DNA of 42,448 nt from Demequinaceae bacterium. GTDB lineage: Bacteria > Actinomycetota > Actinomycetes > Actinomycetales > Demequinaceae. The first letter of the stretch is position 1; each line of letters starts with the position of its first letter. Where the stretch lies: assembly GCA_017882825.1 (NCBI GenBank), contig JADGOS010000003.1:1-42448 (forward strand), read 5' to 3'. The position numbers and the translations under genes are program-made. Below, in pieces: positions 9,301-18,513 of the stretch. A model generated the notes under the pieces. It was not told the DNA's origin. It made no database searches and saw only the letters and a program-made list of their open reading frames with translations.

Positions 9301-12300
9301 TCGACAGCCCTGCGGGGACGTTGTCGATGATGGCCGCGTCGTAGAAGTTCGCGTCTGCGGGCACGTTCACCGTGACCGTGTAGGTGCTCTCCTCGCCGAT
9401 GGTCGCCGTGTCGGCGGCGAGGCCATTGACACGCTTGGTGATAGTGGCCCCCACCACCCGAATCGTCACGGCACTCGTAGCCGTCTGGACCGCGCGGTCG
9501 GCGGCGGGGTCGTCCAGGCTGTACGCCGTGATGCGCCCCGTGTTGAGGTATGCGGCATTGCCCGCCGCGGCGAGCGAGACGGTCGCGGTGTAGTACAGGG
9601 ACGTGTCTGTCGGGTCTGGCATCGCCCCAATGGTCCAGGTGATCGGTTGCCCCGTGCATCCCGCGATCGGCGTCGTCGTGTCGACCGATCCGACGTACCC
9701 GGCGGTGATGGACCCGAAGGTCAGTTCCGCGGGCACACAGTCCGTCACCACGGTGTCGAACGCGGTGGGCCGTCCTCCGGTGTTGTTTCGCGCCCGGAGT
9801 TGGTAGGTCACGGTCTGCCCAGCGGTAACCGTCGTCGAACTGACGGTCTTGTTGATCCTGGGGTTCGGCGTGGTGACCGTGACGCCGCTCGTGGCCGTGA
9901 TGGTGCCTTGCGTGCCGCTCGAGAACGTCGCCGTATCGGCCTGCGCGGTGCCGTGGGTCAACGCGGAGCTGCCCTTGATGTGCGCGAAGAGGTGCACGGT
10001 GAAGGTCTGATCGGACCCCGTATTGTTCGTGTAGAGCGTCGGGAAGGTAAGGGCACCGGTGGCCGCGACAATGGCGAAGCCCGGAGTGGTTCCCACGGCG
10101 AAGGTGCCCGTGAAACCTGCCGCGGTCGAGCCACTTGGGTGGACGACGGTCGTGAGCGTGCTGTGAACCGCCCAGTTTCCGGGCACGGCGAAGCCATCGG
10201 TCAGCGACCCGGTCCGGACCGAGGTGTACGCCGGAATCGTCACGGTGTAGATGAACTCCGCGATCTCTCCCTTGACCACCTGGCCCGCAGAGTTGTTGGT
10301 ATCCGTCGGTGAGGTCGCGGACTTGACGATCGTCGCCAAGGGAAGGTGGACGGATGAGACGTCGCGCGTCCCGTCACCGGGCGTGTTCCACGGGATCGCG
10401 GGGCTTGGGCCGCCGTGAGAGACGTCGAAGGAACCCTCAGGGTAGTAATCCTGGGCCGAGGTACCGGGTGGATAGGTGTTGATGTTGGCCGAGTACCTGA
10501 TGATCGACGCCTCGTTGTCGTGCGTCGTCGCGACGGACGTCCCGAGCGGAATGGTCACGGTGTAGTTCAGCGTCTTGTGGGCCTGACCCGTTGGCACGTC
10601 GTAGGGCACGGTGACGCCCGTCCAGACCACGACGGAGCGGGTGTTGAGCGTCGGATCCATCGTGACGCCGGGGTAGGAGGCCCCGCCCGGATAGCCGACA
10701 TCCCCGGGATTGGCCGCGTAGCCGCCGTCGGTGATTCCGGAGACGGCGGAGGCGGTAATCCCGGGCGGGAGGGCGTCCCACACGGTGGCGCCGGTCGCGC
10801 CATAGGGCATGGTGGAGAGGTCGACACGGTAGCGAACCTGCTCGCCCTCGCGCACGAGTATCCCGTCGCGGTTCGACGCGAACACCGAGCCGTCGGCGTT
10901 CGCCTGGGTGGTGGCCGCGCGCGTGTAGTCGGGAGTGGCACTCAAGTTCGGGGTGACCGACTCGACGCCCTTCACGAGCTGCATCTCCGGGTCGACCAGG
11001 ACGGATGCCTGTTCGCGCAGGAAGTACAGGACCCCGTCCACGTTCTGCTGGCGGTACTTCATAAGGTTCTCGGGCTTGTCGAGAGGCGCCAGTCCGTTGC
11101 CGGTCGACGGCCCATCGACGGTCGCCCAGACGTGCGCCACGAAGGTCGAGCCGCGCGGGACGTATCGGTCGGGCAGTCCAACGATGGCGATGTCGCCGAG
11201 AGTCCACTCGAGGCGTCCCCCGGCCGCGTCGAGCGTCGGGGTCGCTGAGCCCGTCGGGCCGCCGATGATTGCGTAACCCTTGTACGTCAGGCCCGCGGGA
11301 AGGAAGTCCGTCACAACGGGGTTGCGGACGTCAATCGTCGACGGGAAGTTGACGGTAAGTTCGAAGCACGCGGTGTCCCCGAACCGGAAGCCGGTGGCGA
11401 GTTCAGCGTTCCACGTGCCGGTGACCGAGGTGCAAGGGTCGGTGAGCGGGCCGAGCCCCTGGAGCACGTCGGCTCGGCTCATCACGCGCTTGTCGATCGT
11501 CGTGTAGTCCGTCGGCATGGAGGAGCCCGAGTCGTCCCAGACGTTCCAGGTCTCTGGGAAGGACGGCTTGAGCACGGTGATGGCATCGGTTGCGGCGGTG
11601 AAGAACACCGCGTTGCCAAAGCCGTCACCCGAAGTGGTGGGACCGTACTCCGTCGGCGCGAGTTCGTACTCGGCGCGGTTGAGCGCCTTGTAGGTGATGA
11701 TGTGGGTGCCGTTTGCCGCGATCGTCGCCACCGTCGGGTGTAGGACCATGTCCCAGGTCCCGTCTCCGTGCGCCGTGACGGACTCCACGGTCGCGCCCGT
11801 GACCACGCCGTCGATGGACGTGCAGTCGGACACGTCGAGCGCCGAGGGATTGATCAGCGTCGTGCCCGTCGGCACGAGCGGGCACAGGCCGTTGCGCATC
11901 GTGTCGGTGAGGATGATCGCCGACGAGTCCATGTACTCGCTCGCCTCGAGATTCAGGCGGAACGTGGTCTGTCCGCCCGTGACGAAGGTGCCCCCAGCGG
12001 TGATGGACTTCTGGACGGCCAGATCCATCGCGTCGATGGTTTCCCGGGTCTGGGCGGTGGTGGCCCGGGGGGCGGCGGTGCGGACGACGCCCTGGTAGTC
12101 GCCAGAGACGTTGGCGACGTTGGTCCATGGGTGACCGTCGGTGGGCGACCCGGTCAGGGTGAGGTCGCCCTGACGCGTCGAGGGACCCTGGTTGTTATCG
12201 AGGTTGGCCGCCTGCCCAAGCGAGGCCGCCGTGGGCGGCGCAACTGGCGGGTCGGCTGGCGGGTCGACGAGCGGGTCGGCCCACGCCATGGTGTTCTCGT

Positions 12301-13423
12301 GCAGCGGCACGGCGGCCGCGTACTGCACGGTCCTCACACTTCCCAGGGCAAGGGTGCCGAGGTTCCATTCGACGCGGGTGTAGACCAGGCCCTCGGTCAC
12401 GCCATAGGTGGTGGCGTCGGTTCCGCTCGCGGTGACGGTGTCCACCGAGGTGGGCGTGGGGCACTGCGCTGGCGGGATGACGGGCGCGCCCGTGAGGTCG
12501 GGGGCGCCGAGGTACTCGTTCACCGCCGGGTCGCCGGGCGCCCAGTCGATCGTGGAGTTGTCCACGCCGCCGCACCCGAGGAATTCGAGCCCCGCGGGGA
12601 TGAAGTCGACGAGGATCGCGTTGTCCGTGTCGCCCTGGGCGGTGTCCGTGACGGTGATCGTGTACACGGTGGTGTGGTTGTGGACCCCGCGCACGAGCTC
12701 GGCCTCCGGGCTCGGCTCGCTCTTGGCCAGGGTCAGCGCAATCATCGTGGTAGCGGCGCTGCTCGCCGCGGCGGCCCCCGTCTCGCCGGTGGCCGGTTCT
12801 CCGCCGACGCCGGTGGACCCGTCGAACACCGGAAGCAGGGAGGCCGTGCCTCCGAGGTAGGCATGGCCGATGACCGAGTAGGTCGAACCCACGGGGAACA
12901 CCGTTTCCACCGCAGTCTGAGCCGTCCCGGAGTTGTCTATCGCGGGTTGCGTGGGGTGGACGACGACCGAGCCACCGAAGGCCCCTCCTCGAGGAAGGTC
13001 GGAGACGTCCTCCCATACCCAACGGAACGTCCCCAACGGGATGCTCGAGTAGTCCGCGTGGGTGTAGATGACGGGGGCGCCAAGGCTGGAGCTCACGAAC
13101 TCCACGCCAGCCGGGACGTCGAGGTAGAGCGCAAGGTTGAACCCGTCGGCCGTGGCCGGGTCCGTGGTCGCGGCCGTGTTTCGTGCCGAGATCGAGTACG
13201 TCGCATTATTGCCGGCGATCACGTTGCCGCCGCCCGTCACGGATACCGTCACGGAGGGGGCGGCGGCGGCGGCGGGGGTCGCGGATCCGAGGATCGCGAG
13301 TGGAGCAACGATGAGCGTGGCCGCGGCCACGCGGGCGAGAGCGCGACCGACGCGCACGAACGGAAGCGCAGACAGCACACCGCCCTCAGCGCATCGGGAT
13401 AGAGCCCGACGTGAGGCTGACAT
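6320..13423 (-). CDS. Giant DUF11-repeat surface protein (2367 aa)
   Basis: A 2367-aa predicted exported protein. The N-terminus has an Arg-containing n-region and a hydrophobic stretch ending ATPAAAAA near residue 55, a signal peptide. The rest is about 14 beta-sandwich repeats of roughly 165 aa. Each begins with a strand like DLELTKS or ITKRVNG and contains a VTDTLPAGL-type segment, the DUF11 family often annotated as isopeptide-forming. Many repeats end with N-x-A-T-V. Repeats 11-13 add Asp/Asn-rich ends (FDPDTDNN, FDPDPTND, PDPNPSNN) that look able to bind calcium. The C-terminus is a single membrane helix and VRRRRGLYEEV; there is no LPXTG sortase motif. The role is probably a stalk or adhesin; that is inference. 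ATG at 13423 has a weak GAGG. GTG at 13378 with GAGGG is a good alternative start. The frame stays open upstream only as antiporter shadow. Confidence 0.88.
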   Translation of the reverse strand: MSASRRALSRCAEGGVLSALPFVRVGRALARVAAATLIVAPLAILGSATPAAAAAPSVTVSVTGGGNVIAGNNATYSISARNTAATTDPATADGFNLALYLDVPAGVEFVSSSLGAPVIYTHADYSSIPLGTFRWVWEDVSDLPRGGAFGGSVVVHPTQPAIDNSGTAQTAVETVFPVGSTYSVIGHAYLGGTASLLPVFDGSTGVGGEPATGETGAAAASSAATTMIALTLAKSEPSPEAELVRGVHNHTTVYTITVTDTAQGDTDNAILVDFIPAGLEFLGCGGVDNSTIDWAPGDPAVNEYLGAPDLTGAPVIPPAQCPTPTSVDTVTASGTDATTYGVTEGLVYTRVEWNLGTLALGSVRTVQYAAAVPLHENTMAWADPLVDPPADPPVAPPTAASLGQAANLDNNQGPSTRQGDLTLTGSPTDGHPWTNVANVSGDYQGVVRTAAPRATTAQTRETIDAMDLAVQKSITAGGTFVTGGQTTFRLNLEASEYMDSSAIILTDTMRNGLCPLVPTGTTLINPSALDVSDCTSIDGVVTGATVESVTAHGDGTWDMVLHPTVATIAANGTHIITYKALNRAEYELAPTEYGPTTSGDGFGNAVFFTAATDAITVLKPSFPETWNVWDDSGSSMPTDYTTIDKRVMSRADVLQGLGPLTDPCTSVTGTWNAELATGFRFGDTACFELTVNFPSTIDVRNPVVTDFLPAGLTYKGYAIIGGPTGSATPTLDAAGGRLEWTLGDIAIVGLPDRYVPRGSTFVAHVWATVDGPSTGNGLAPLDKPENLMKYRQQNVDGVLYFLREQASVLVDPEMQLVKGVESVTPNLSATPDYTRAATTQANADGSVFASNRDGILVREGEQVRYRVDLSTMPYGATGATVWDALPPGITASAVSGITDGGYAANPGDVGYPGGASYPGVTMDPTLNTRSVVVWTGVTVPYDVPTGQAHKTLNYTVTIPLGTSVATTHDNEASIIRYSANINTYPPGTSAQDYYPEGSFDVSHGGPSPAIPWNTPGDGTRDVSSVHLPLATIVKSATSPTDTNNSAGQVVKGEIAEFIYTVTIPAYTSVRTGSLTDGFAVPGNWAVHSTLTTVVHPSGSTAAGFTGTFAVGTTPGFAIVAATGALTFPTLYTNNTGSDQTFTVHLFAHIKGSSALTHGTAQADTATFSSGTQGTITATSGVTVTTPNPRINKTVSSTTVTAGQTVTYQLRARNNTGGRPTAFDTVVTDCVPAELTFGSITAGYVGSVDTTTPIAGCTGQPITWTIGAMPDPTDTSLYYTATVSLAAAGNAAYLNTGRITAYSLDDPAADRAVQTATSAVTIRVVGATITKRVNGLAADTATIGEESTYTVTVNVPADANFYDAAIIDNVPAGLSISGVSVDCTYGAALSCLGDLPAGGTTLTPSGTLNGWYLGDIVSRTYARTVTLTYTGTMLDDPVNISGRAMVNTATMRWAIIDPVGPAPTSANYTPGATTSDATATLTVIQPSLTIAKLVNGLDSDTVAPGEVFTYGVGVTNALTNASPAYDITVTDVIPTNVIVNPLSISDGGTISGRSATTGGGTISWSLSTLAVNATHTFTYSASLASSEYLDASSLTNVATVTGYTSHPLLTPGFDDDAVRSYPTTPPGPTADAVVTPEFPNPVITKTPTAGPAYIGEAKIFTIVVTNSGTSNALNGQVVDTLPDNWTYDTGSTTVNGGAVADPAISGQDLTWSGLPTLVPTAHFTIVYTAHPDASATWTGANTGEAVDYRNDATVTVYDVSGSPKNLLGVYSASTFAIVHIDKADLLIDKAHNPALDPTAGSSFSWTLAVTNSASSDPAVGPIVVVDTLPADATYVGFTGAGWTDDTSTPGQVVFTHAGPLDPSDALPIITVNVTIPADVVDATDFENVATVSAKTFDPDTDNNRDRDPASTAVVADLELTKSSVGTDFTAGETITWNLRARNHGPSVAVPPIVVTDTLPTTVDWLNATTSGTDWTCEPVTAAREFVCTWTGTTLGVDDWSDTLVVNATILPTTIADVTNTATIVDYPFDPDPTNDRAATSDPVLTSADLSLTKTTVSVDIPANGTGRFRIEVANAGPSDALNVVVDDALPGGLTFDDALGNITSASGDTWTCLSTGVSAITCTLDSNGGTLALGGSSWFEFDVQADSTVTAAILNTATVGSDTPDPNPSNNTDDSTTAPVLTVHKSSSPGIVQRGKQVTYTINVESLSYGATGNVTLVDPIPSSLRVDSISIGLSSDPTVPDWTDPCTLTGRDADGYGGTVTCVLDGTLERGRTTPDITIVATVNPSTTPGTILNVAEVRWTDPEDLSAGVFSESDDAPVAVTLTDLELAASGAMGLQYELMAAIIALTLGVGLIAVVRRRRGLYEEV

Positions 13424-13448
13424 GGGCCTCAGCCTAGGGGTCCGGTCC

Positions 13449-13479
13449 TCTATACACCAGCGATGGTGAAGGTTGTCAC
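13449..13479 (-). promoter_or_regulatory. Possible promoter of the DUF11 gene
   Basis: In the 77-bp gap after the antiporter stop, the minus strand has GTGACA (13479-13474) and TATAGA (13454-13449), 19 bp apart. A second TGACAA lies nine bases upstream of the first. The spacing is long and the match is partial, so this is tentative. Confidence 0.3.
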
Positions 13480-13500
13480 TTTTGTCACAGCCGCACCAAC

Positions 13501-14694
13501 CTAGGGCGCTCGCCGCCGATCCGTGGCACGCATGAGTATGGGGCCCGCGACGGCGAGCGCAAGAACGTACGCGGCGGCAAAGGGGCCGAGCCGCGGCTCC
13601 ACCCCCGCGGCAACGCCCAGCCCCGCGATGACGATCGAGAACTCGCCCCTGGGCACAAGGGCGTAGCCCGCGCGCCACCGGCCCGCCCGCCCGATGCCGG
13701 CGATCGCCGCCGCAATGTAGCCCGTCGCCACCTTGGACGCGACCCCGACGCACGCAAGGGCGATCGCGGGAAGAAGCACGGGGGGGAGGGTGCGCGGATC
13801 GACCTGCATCCCGAAGAAGACGAAGAACAGCCCTCCAAACACGTCGCGAAAGGGTGGCAGGAGCGAGCGCACCTCGTCGGCCACCTGGCCGGAAAGCGTC
13901 ACGCCCAGAAGAAACGCGCCCACGGCGGCCGAGACTTGTACGGCATCGGCGAGACCCGCGACGAGGAAGGTGATTCCCAGCACGGTGAGCAGGAGCAACT
14001 CGCGCGAACGCGAGTGAATCGCCCGCGATACGCGAGCGCTCAGTCGAAAGGCGACGTAGAAGGCGAGAAGGACGACGCCGATCGCGACTCCCGCGGCGAG
14101 CGCGCCCTGCGCGAGCGTCGCCCCGACCAGGAGGACGGCAATCACGGGCAAGACGAAGGCCGTGATGACGTCCTCCATCACGAGAAGGCTGAGGATGACG
14201 GGTGTCTCGCGGTTGCCGATCCGGTCCATGTCGCTCAGGAGTCGGGCGATGATCCCGGACGACGAGATGTAGGTGATCCCCGCGAGGAGGAGCGACGCCG
14301 TTGGCGTCCAACCGAGGATCAGCCCGGCCGCGAAGCCGGGAAGGGCGTTCGCCGCGACATCGACGACGCCCGCCCGCCACGTCGACCGAAGTCCGTCGCG
14401 CAGATCCTCGGGCGAGTACTCGAGCCCGAGGAGCAGGAGAAGGAGGACAACGCCGATCTCGGCTCCGACCGCGATGAAGTCGTCTCCGGCCCTCAGGGGA
14501 ATGATGCCGCCCTTGCCGAGCGCGAGTCCGCCGAGCAGGTACAGGGGAATGGAGGAGATGCCGATGCGCTGCGCGAGCCGGCCAAGGAGGGCCAGGACCA
14601 ACAGGACGAGCCCGAGTTCGATGAGGACATCGCCCACCGACGGCGGAGCCGCTAGCGGCATGCCGACGGAGGCGATGAGCACCTCGGACCGCAC
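13501..14694 (-). CDS. CPA2-family K+(Na+)/H+ antiporter, KhtU-like
   Basis: A 397-aa integral membrane protein of the CPA2 monovalent cation:proton antiporter family (Na_H_Exchanger fold). Typical segments are PLYLLGGLALGKGG, LLLLLLGLEYSPEDL, ITYISSSGIIARLL, the SLLVMEDV motif and the VGAFLLGVTLSG / FFVFFGMQVDP region. There are about 12 membrane helices and no C-terminal TrkA-N domain. The regulatory part is instead the separate protein encoded three bases upstream, the arrangement of the Bacillus KhtTU K+/H+ antiporter. The likely role is K+ efflux in exchange for H+ under alkaline or electrophile stress. GTG at 14694 is used; GTG at 14682 (MLIASVG) is possible. The specific ion is not determinable from sequence. 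Confidence 0.87.
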   Translation of the reverse strand: MRSEVLIASVGMPLAAPPSVGDVLIELGLVLLVLALLGRLAQRIGISSIPLYLLGGLALGKGGIIPLRAGDDFIAVGAEIGVVLLLLLLGLEYSPEDLRDGLRSTWRAGVVDVAANALPGFAAGLILGWTPTASLLLAGITYISSSGIIARLLSDMDRIGNRETPVILSLLVMEDVITAFVLPVIAVLLVGATLAQGALAAGVAIGVVLLAFYVAFRLSARVSRAIHSRSRELLLLTVLGITFLVAGLADAVQVSAAVGAFLLGVTLSGQVADEVRSLLPPFRDVFGGLFFVFFGMQVDPRTLPPVLLPAIALACVGVASKVATGYIAAAIAGIGRAGRWRAGYALVPRGEFSIVIAGLGVAAGVEPRLGPFAAAYVLALAVAGPILMRATDRRRAP

Positions 14695-14697
14695 GCC

Positions 14698-15177
14698 CTA
14701 GCCCGTCAGTATCCGCGTGGCTTCGGCGACCGCATCCGCATCCCCCATAACCAGAACTTGGTCTCCCGCCAGGAATTCGAAACTCGGTCCCGGTCCCGGC
14801 ACGGCATGATCCCCGCGGACGACCGCGACGACGGACGCGGATGTGCGCGTGCGGATCTTCCCGTCGGCGATCGTCAGATCGGTGAGCCCGCCGGTTTCCG
14901 GCATCACCACCCAATCGATGGCGAGACCCTCGACATCGTGGCGCAGTTGCTCAAGCCTGACGGTAATGGTGGTGCCGCCGAGGAGCTCGGCGATCGCCGC
15001 GGCATCTCCCTCCGAGAGTTCGATCGTTCCGATGGCGGCGTCGGCGTCTTGGGGGTCATAGATGACGATGTCGCGCGTGCCGTCCCGCCGAATCACGACG
15101 CCCGCGCGGTCACCCGCTTCGGTCGTGAACTCGTACCGGACGCCGATCCCGGGAACCTTGGTCTCGAAGATCTCCAT
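14698..15177 (-). CDS. TrkA-C domain regulatory subunit of the antiporter, KhtT-like
   Basis: A 159-aa soluble protein. The N-terminal METKVPGIG-type segment (EIFETKVPGIGVRYEF) and the IIRRDGTRDIVIYDPQD strand match KhtT of Bacillus. The C-terminal half (residues about 75-159, ending GDQVLVMGDADAVAEATRIL) is an RCK_C/TrkA-C domain that binds a small ligand and gates the partner antiporter. In Bacillus the ligand is c-di-AMP. The stop is three bases before the antiporter start, so the two are translationally linked. ATG at 15177 begins the conserved N-terminal segment. Ligand identity here is inference from the family. Confidence 0.83.
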   Translation of the reverse strand: MEIFETKVPGIGVRYEFTTEAGDRAGVVIRRDGTRDIVIYDPQDADAAIGTIELSEGDAAAIAELLGGTTITVRLEQLRHDVEGLAIDWVVMPETGGLTDLTIADGKIRTRTSASVVAVVRGDHAVPGPGPSFEFLAGDQVLVMGDADAVAEATRILTG

Positions 15178-15237
15178 GCGTCGAGCATGGCACGGTCGGC
15201 GAAAGGGAGTCTAGGCGCCGCGGTGGAGATCAGGGCC

Positions 15238-16134
15238 CTAGGCGTTCTGGAGCTCCTCGAGGCGCGCCCAACCAAGTCGGTGGAGGAAGGGATTGGGGGA
15301 GGTGGCGTATTCGGCGCATATCAGGAGCCGGAACGCGCGGACTCGATCCATGGACGCCTCGTCAACCTCGCCATATCCCTCAAGGAACGTATCCTCCGCT
15401 CCGACGGGAAGGGTGACGCACGCGGCGCCAATATCCGCCGCCGGGTCGCCCGCCGAAAACATGAACCACGTGCAGATTCCACCGAATCGGCCCTGATCGC
15501 TGACGATGTATCGAGGATCGAGATTGCCGTGGATCCAGTGCGGCTTCGTCGCGGAACGAGCCGCTACTCCCGCGGCCCAGATGGAATCGAAGGCCCGGTA
15601 GTTGAGCGCGACGGCACCCGGCCCGCCCTCGTCGGCGAGCGCCGAGCGGGCGGCGTCCCAGCGCCCCTGGAGGGTGGACAGGGGTTTCGATGCGGAGGGA
15701 TGCCGGGGCGCGTCCGGCGGTGCCGGGCGGTGAACCTGGCGCAACGCGCGGCCCAGATCGGGGCCGGCGCCCGGAGCAAGTTCGACGATCGTCGCGTTGG
15801 AACCCGGGAGCCACGGGGCGATCTCCCAGTGGACCGGGTAGTCGTCGGTCGGTTCGCCGGTGAGCAAAGGCACCCCGGCGAGGAAGCCCCAGTCGCGCGC
15901 GGCCGAGGGCGACCATCGTCCGGACTGTTCGACGAGGGCGTCGAGGTCGCGGGTCGTGGGGAAGTTGGCGCACAGGCGCTCGCCGAAGCGAATAGTGACG
16001 TGATCGTCAAAGGTCAATCGGCGCCCGACCTCGAGTTCGGCCAGGTGGGGGAACTGCGTGCGCACAAGGGAACTCGCGAGCGCATCGCTCACTGCGAGGC
16101 GCCGGTCCCCCGTCCCGTCCGGTGCGGACACCAC
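15238..16134 (-). CDS. Aminoglycoside phosphotransferase-fold protein with degenerate active site (pseudokinase)
   Basis: A 298-aa protein aligning by eye to the APH/choline kinase fold: WEIAPWLPGSNA is the hinge, LGRALRQVHRPAP the alpha helix, HGNLDPRYIV the catalytic loop and AGDPAADIGAA the segment after the metal-binding loop. The catalytic residues are changed. The canonical HGDLHPGN reads HGNLDPRY, so the base Asp is N204 and the metal-binding Asn is Y209. The IDW/DFG-equivalent Asp is C221 in GICTWFMF. The nucleotide-binding strand reads ERLCANFPT and lacks the usual VVRLP basic residue. The frame is intact, so it is probably a non-catalytic descendant and not a pseudogene. GTG 16134 or the adjacent GTG is the start. 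It is same-strand between the sensor kinase (84 bp) and the khtT-like gene (60 bp). Confidence 0.75.
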   Translation of the reverse strand: MVSAPDGTGDRRLAVSDALASSLVRTQFPHLAELEVGRRLTFDDHVTIRFGERLCANFPTTRDLDALVEQSGRWSPSAARDWGFLAGVPLLTGEPTDDYPVHWEIAPWLPGSNATIVELAPGAGPDLGRALRQVHRPAPPDAPRHPSASKPLSTLQGRWDAARSALADEGGPGAVALNYRAFDSIWAAGVAARSATKPHWIHGNLDPRYIVSDQGRFGGICTWFMFSAGDPAADIGAACVTLPVGAEDTFLEGYGEVDEASMDRVRAFRLLICAEYATSPNPFLHRLGWARLEELQNA

Positions 16135-16218
16135 GTCTCGACTCTATCGCCGCGCCGCCCGATCCTCCGCCGGTGGGGACGCTCCATCCACGCGGGCGTC
16201 GACGTCGTCGCGGGGTGC

Positions 16219-17312
16219 CTAGGCGGGAAGCGTCAGCCTGAACGTCGCGCCCTTGCCGGTGCCCTCGGACGTCGCGGTAACGTCCCCGCCGTGCGCCCGC
16301 GCCATGCCGCGCGCGATCGTTAGGCCGATTCCCCTGCCCGCCGGGTGCGTGGCGTCGGGAACCCGGTAGAACCTCTCGAATATGCGATCCATCTGATCCG
16401 CGGGGATACCGTCCCCGGTGTCCGCAACGGCGATCCATGCTGTGCCGTCGGCCCGGCCCCCGCTCACCGTGACGGACCCCCCGTCGGGGGTGTGCGTCAT
16501 GGCGTTGCCCAGGAGATTCGTAAGGACCTGCGTCACGCGGTCGGGATCCGCGCGAACCGGAAGGGGCCGAAAGCCGGAGATGACGAGCGCCACCCCCTTG
16601 TCCTCGAATTGGGCCGCGAGGCGCGCGGACGCGGACGCGGCGACCGTCCCGAGATCGATGGCGGCCGGCCGCAGCGGGATCGCGCTCTCTTCCGCCTGCG
16701 AGAGGAGGGTGAGATCGTCCGCGAGCCGGTGAAGTCGTGACGCCTCTTCCGCGATGCGGGCAAAGACCTTTGGATCGGGCGCAACGACGCCGTCAATCAG
16801 GCCCTCCATCGACGCTCGGATGGTGGTGAGCGGCGTGCGAAGTTCGTGCGCGACCTCGCCGATGAGCCGGCTGCGGTGGAGCTCGCTCTCGGCGAGCCGG
16901 GCGCCGAGGGCATTCACGTCCCGCGCGAGTTCCGCGAGTTCGGCGTCGGCGGGAAGGGGAATCTCGCTGCGGAACTCACCCCTGGCCATCCGGTGGGTCG
17001 CGGCCCGGATCTGCTCGACGGGCTGTGAGATGCGACGCGCGACGAAGATCGCCGCGACGCCGGCCGTGACAACGGCGGCGACCACGCCGATCACGAGCGC
17101 CCAGGCGAGGGACTCGGACAGCGCGCTCTGAAGCTGATTGGTGGTGGCGACGTTGCCGGCCGCGGGCGGCCTGCCCATCATGCCCATCCGGTCCCGGAGC
17201 CGGACGTTGAAGGCGACGTTGGTGACGATCGCGGCGACGATGACGAGGGCGCCCGCGCCGACCGCGGCAACGATGAGGTGCGAGGCGAGGAGGCGAGAGC
17301 GAAGGGTGGTGG

Positions 17313-17316
<4 letters not shown>
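16219..17316 (-). CDS. Two-component sensor histidine kinase (HAMP type)
   Basis: A 365-aa membrane sensor kinase. TM1 spans about 9-35, a short external loop about 36-69, TM2 about 70-93, then HAMP and the HisKA box GEVAHELRTPLTT with phospho-acceptor H157. The HATPase domain has the N box (NLLGNAMTHT), G1 (VADTGDGIP), F (FERFYR) and G2 (AGRGIGLTIA). The external loop carries RDRMGMMGRPP, a Met/Gly cluster also found in the small protein encoded at the head of this operon. GTG at 17316 overlaps the response-regulator stop as GTGA, which fixes the start; the upstream frame extension is shadow. The stimulus is unknown; methionine clusters suggest a soft metal such as copper. Confidence 0.92.
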
Positions 17317-18014
<698 letters not shown>

Positions 18015-18041
18015 GATAGGTCGGCGCCTCGGACGCGGACT

Positions 18042-18070
18042 GGCGCGGTGCCCCAACGGGGCACCGCGCC
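18042..18070 (-). terminator. Intercistronic 13-bp perfect hairpin
   Basis: GGCGCGGTGCCCC at 18042-18054 and GGGGCACCGCGCC at 18058-18070 form a perfect 13-bp stem with a 3-nt loop. There is no U-tract. It lies 15 bases after the stop of the small Met-rich gene and 27 bases before the response-regulator start. It may therefore attenuate or stabilise the transcript, giving more of the first product than of the regulators. Confidence 0.6.
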
Positions 18071-18085
18071 ATGGTCCGGCTCACG

Positions 18086-18439
18086 TCAGCGGCTCCGGTG
18101 GCCGGAGCCGTCCCTCGCGCCCTGCCCGCGGCCGCCCATCATGCCTGGGCCCCGCGCATCGCCATTGCCGGCCTGGCCGATGGCGCCGTTACCGTCGCAG
18201 CTGGCGCCGTCGCGGGCCCGAATCTGGTCACGGGTGCCGGCGCGGCCGGAACCGCCGAACATCCCGCCTCGCATCATCCCGGAATTGTCCTGCTGGCCCG
18301 CGCGCGCGGGGGCGCGCTCGCTAATCCCCGGACGGAACTCGTCGTGCGCGGCGACCACGGCGAACGTGACGCCCGCGGGGACGATGACCAATGCGGCCGC
18401 GCCGCCGATAATCGCCAGGGCCTTGTTGCTGATGTTCAT
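18086..18439 (-). CDS. Small membrane-anchored Met/Gly-rich protein
   Basis: A 117-aa protein of no family I recognise. Residues about 7-30 (LAIIGGAAALVIVPAGVTFAVVAA) form a signal anchor or signal peptide. The rest is low-complexity, Gly/Arg/Asp-rich, with methionine pairs in SGMMRGGMFGGSG and GPGMMGGRGQG and one Cys. ATG at 18439 has GAGAGG six bases upstream; the longer open frame to 18568 lacks this. It heads an operon with the response regulator and sensor kinase, and its MMG motifs recall the sensor loop MGMMGRP. A plausible role is an extracytoplasmic metal-binding or sensory accessory protein; that is inference. Confidence 0.68.
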   Translation of the reverse strand: MNISNKALAIIGGAAALVIVPAGVTFAVVAAHDEFRPGISERAPARAGQQDNSGMMRGGMFGGSGRAGTRDQIRARDGASCDGNGAIGQAGNGDARGPGMMGGRGQGARDGSGHRSR

Positions 18440-18513
18440 GACATGCCTCTCGTGTCGGGTGGAGCGATGCCTCCATTCCACCCCGCGTGCATGGAGGGAC
18501 GAGGCTCCGAACC

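Noticed and set aside
11768-13402. 544-aa plus-strand ORF opposite the DUF11 gene
   Set aside because: Composition is that of a codon-shadow (Arg/Gly/Val/Asp) with no motif, and it lies wholly within the clear DUF11 coding frame.
13424-14914. Apparent N-terminal extension of the DUF11 protein
   Set aside because: It overlaps the antiporter gene in another frame; the signal peptide begins only after 13423.
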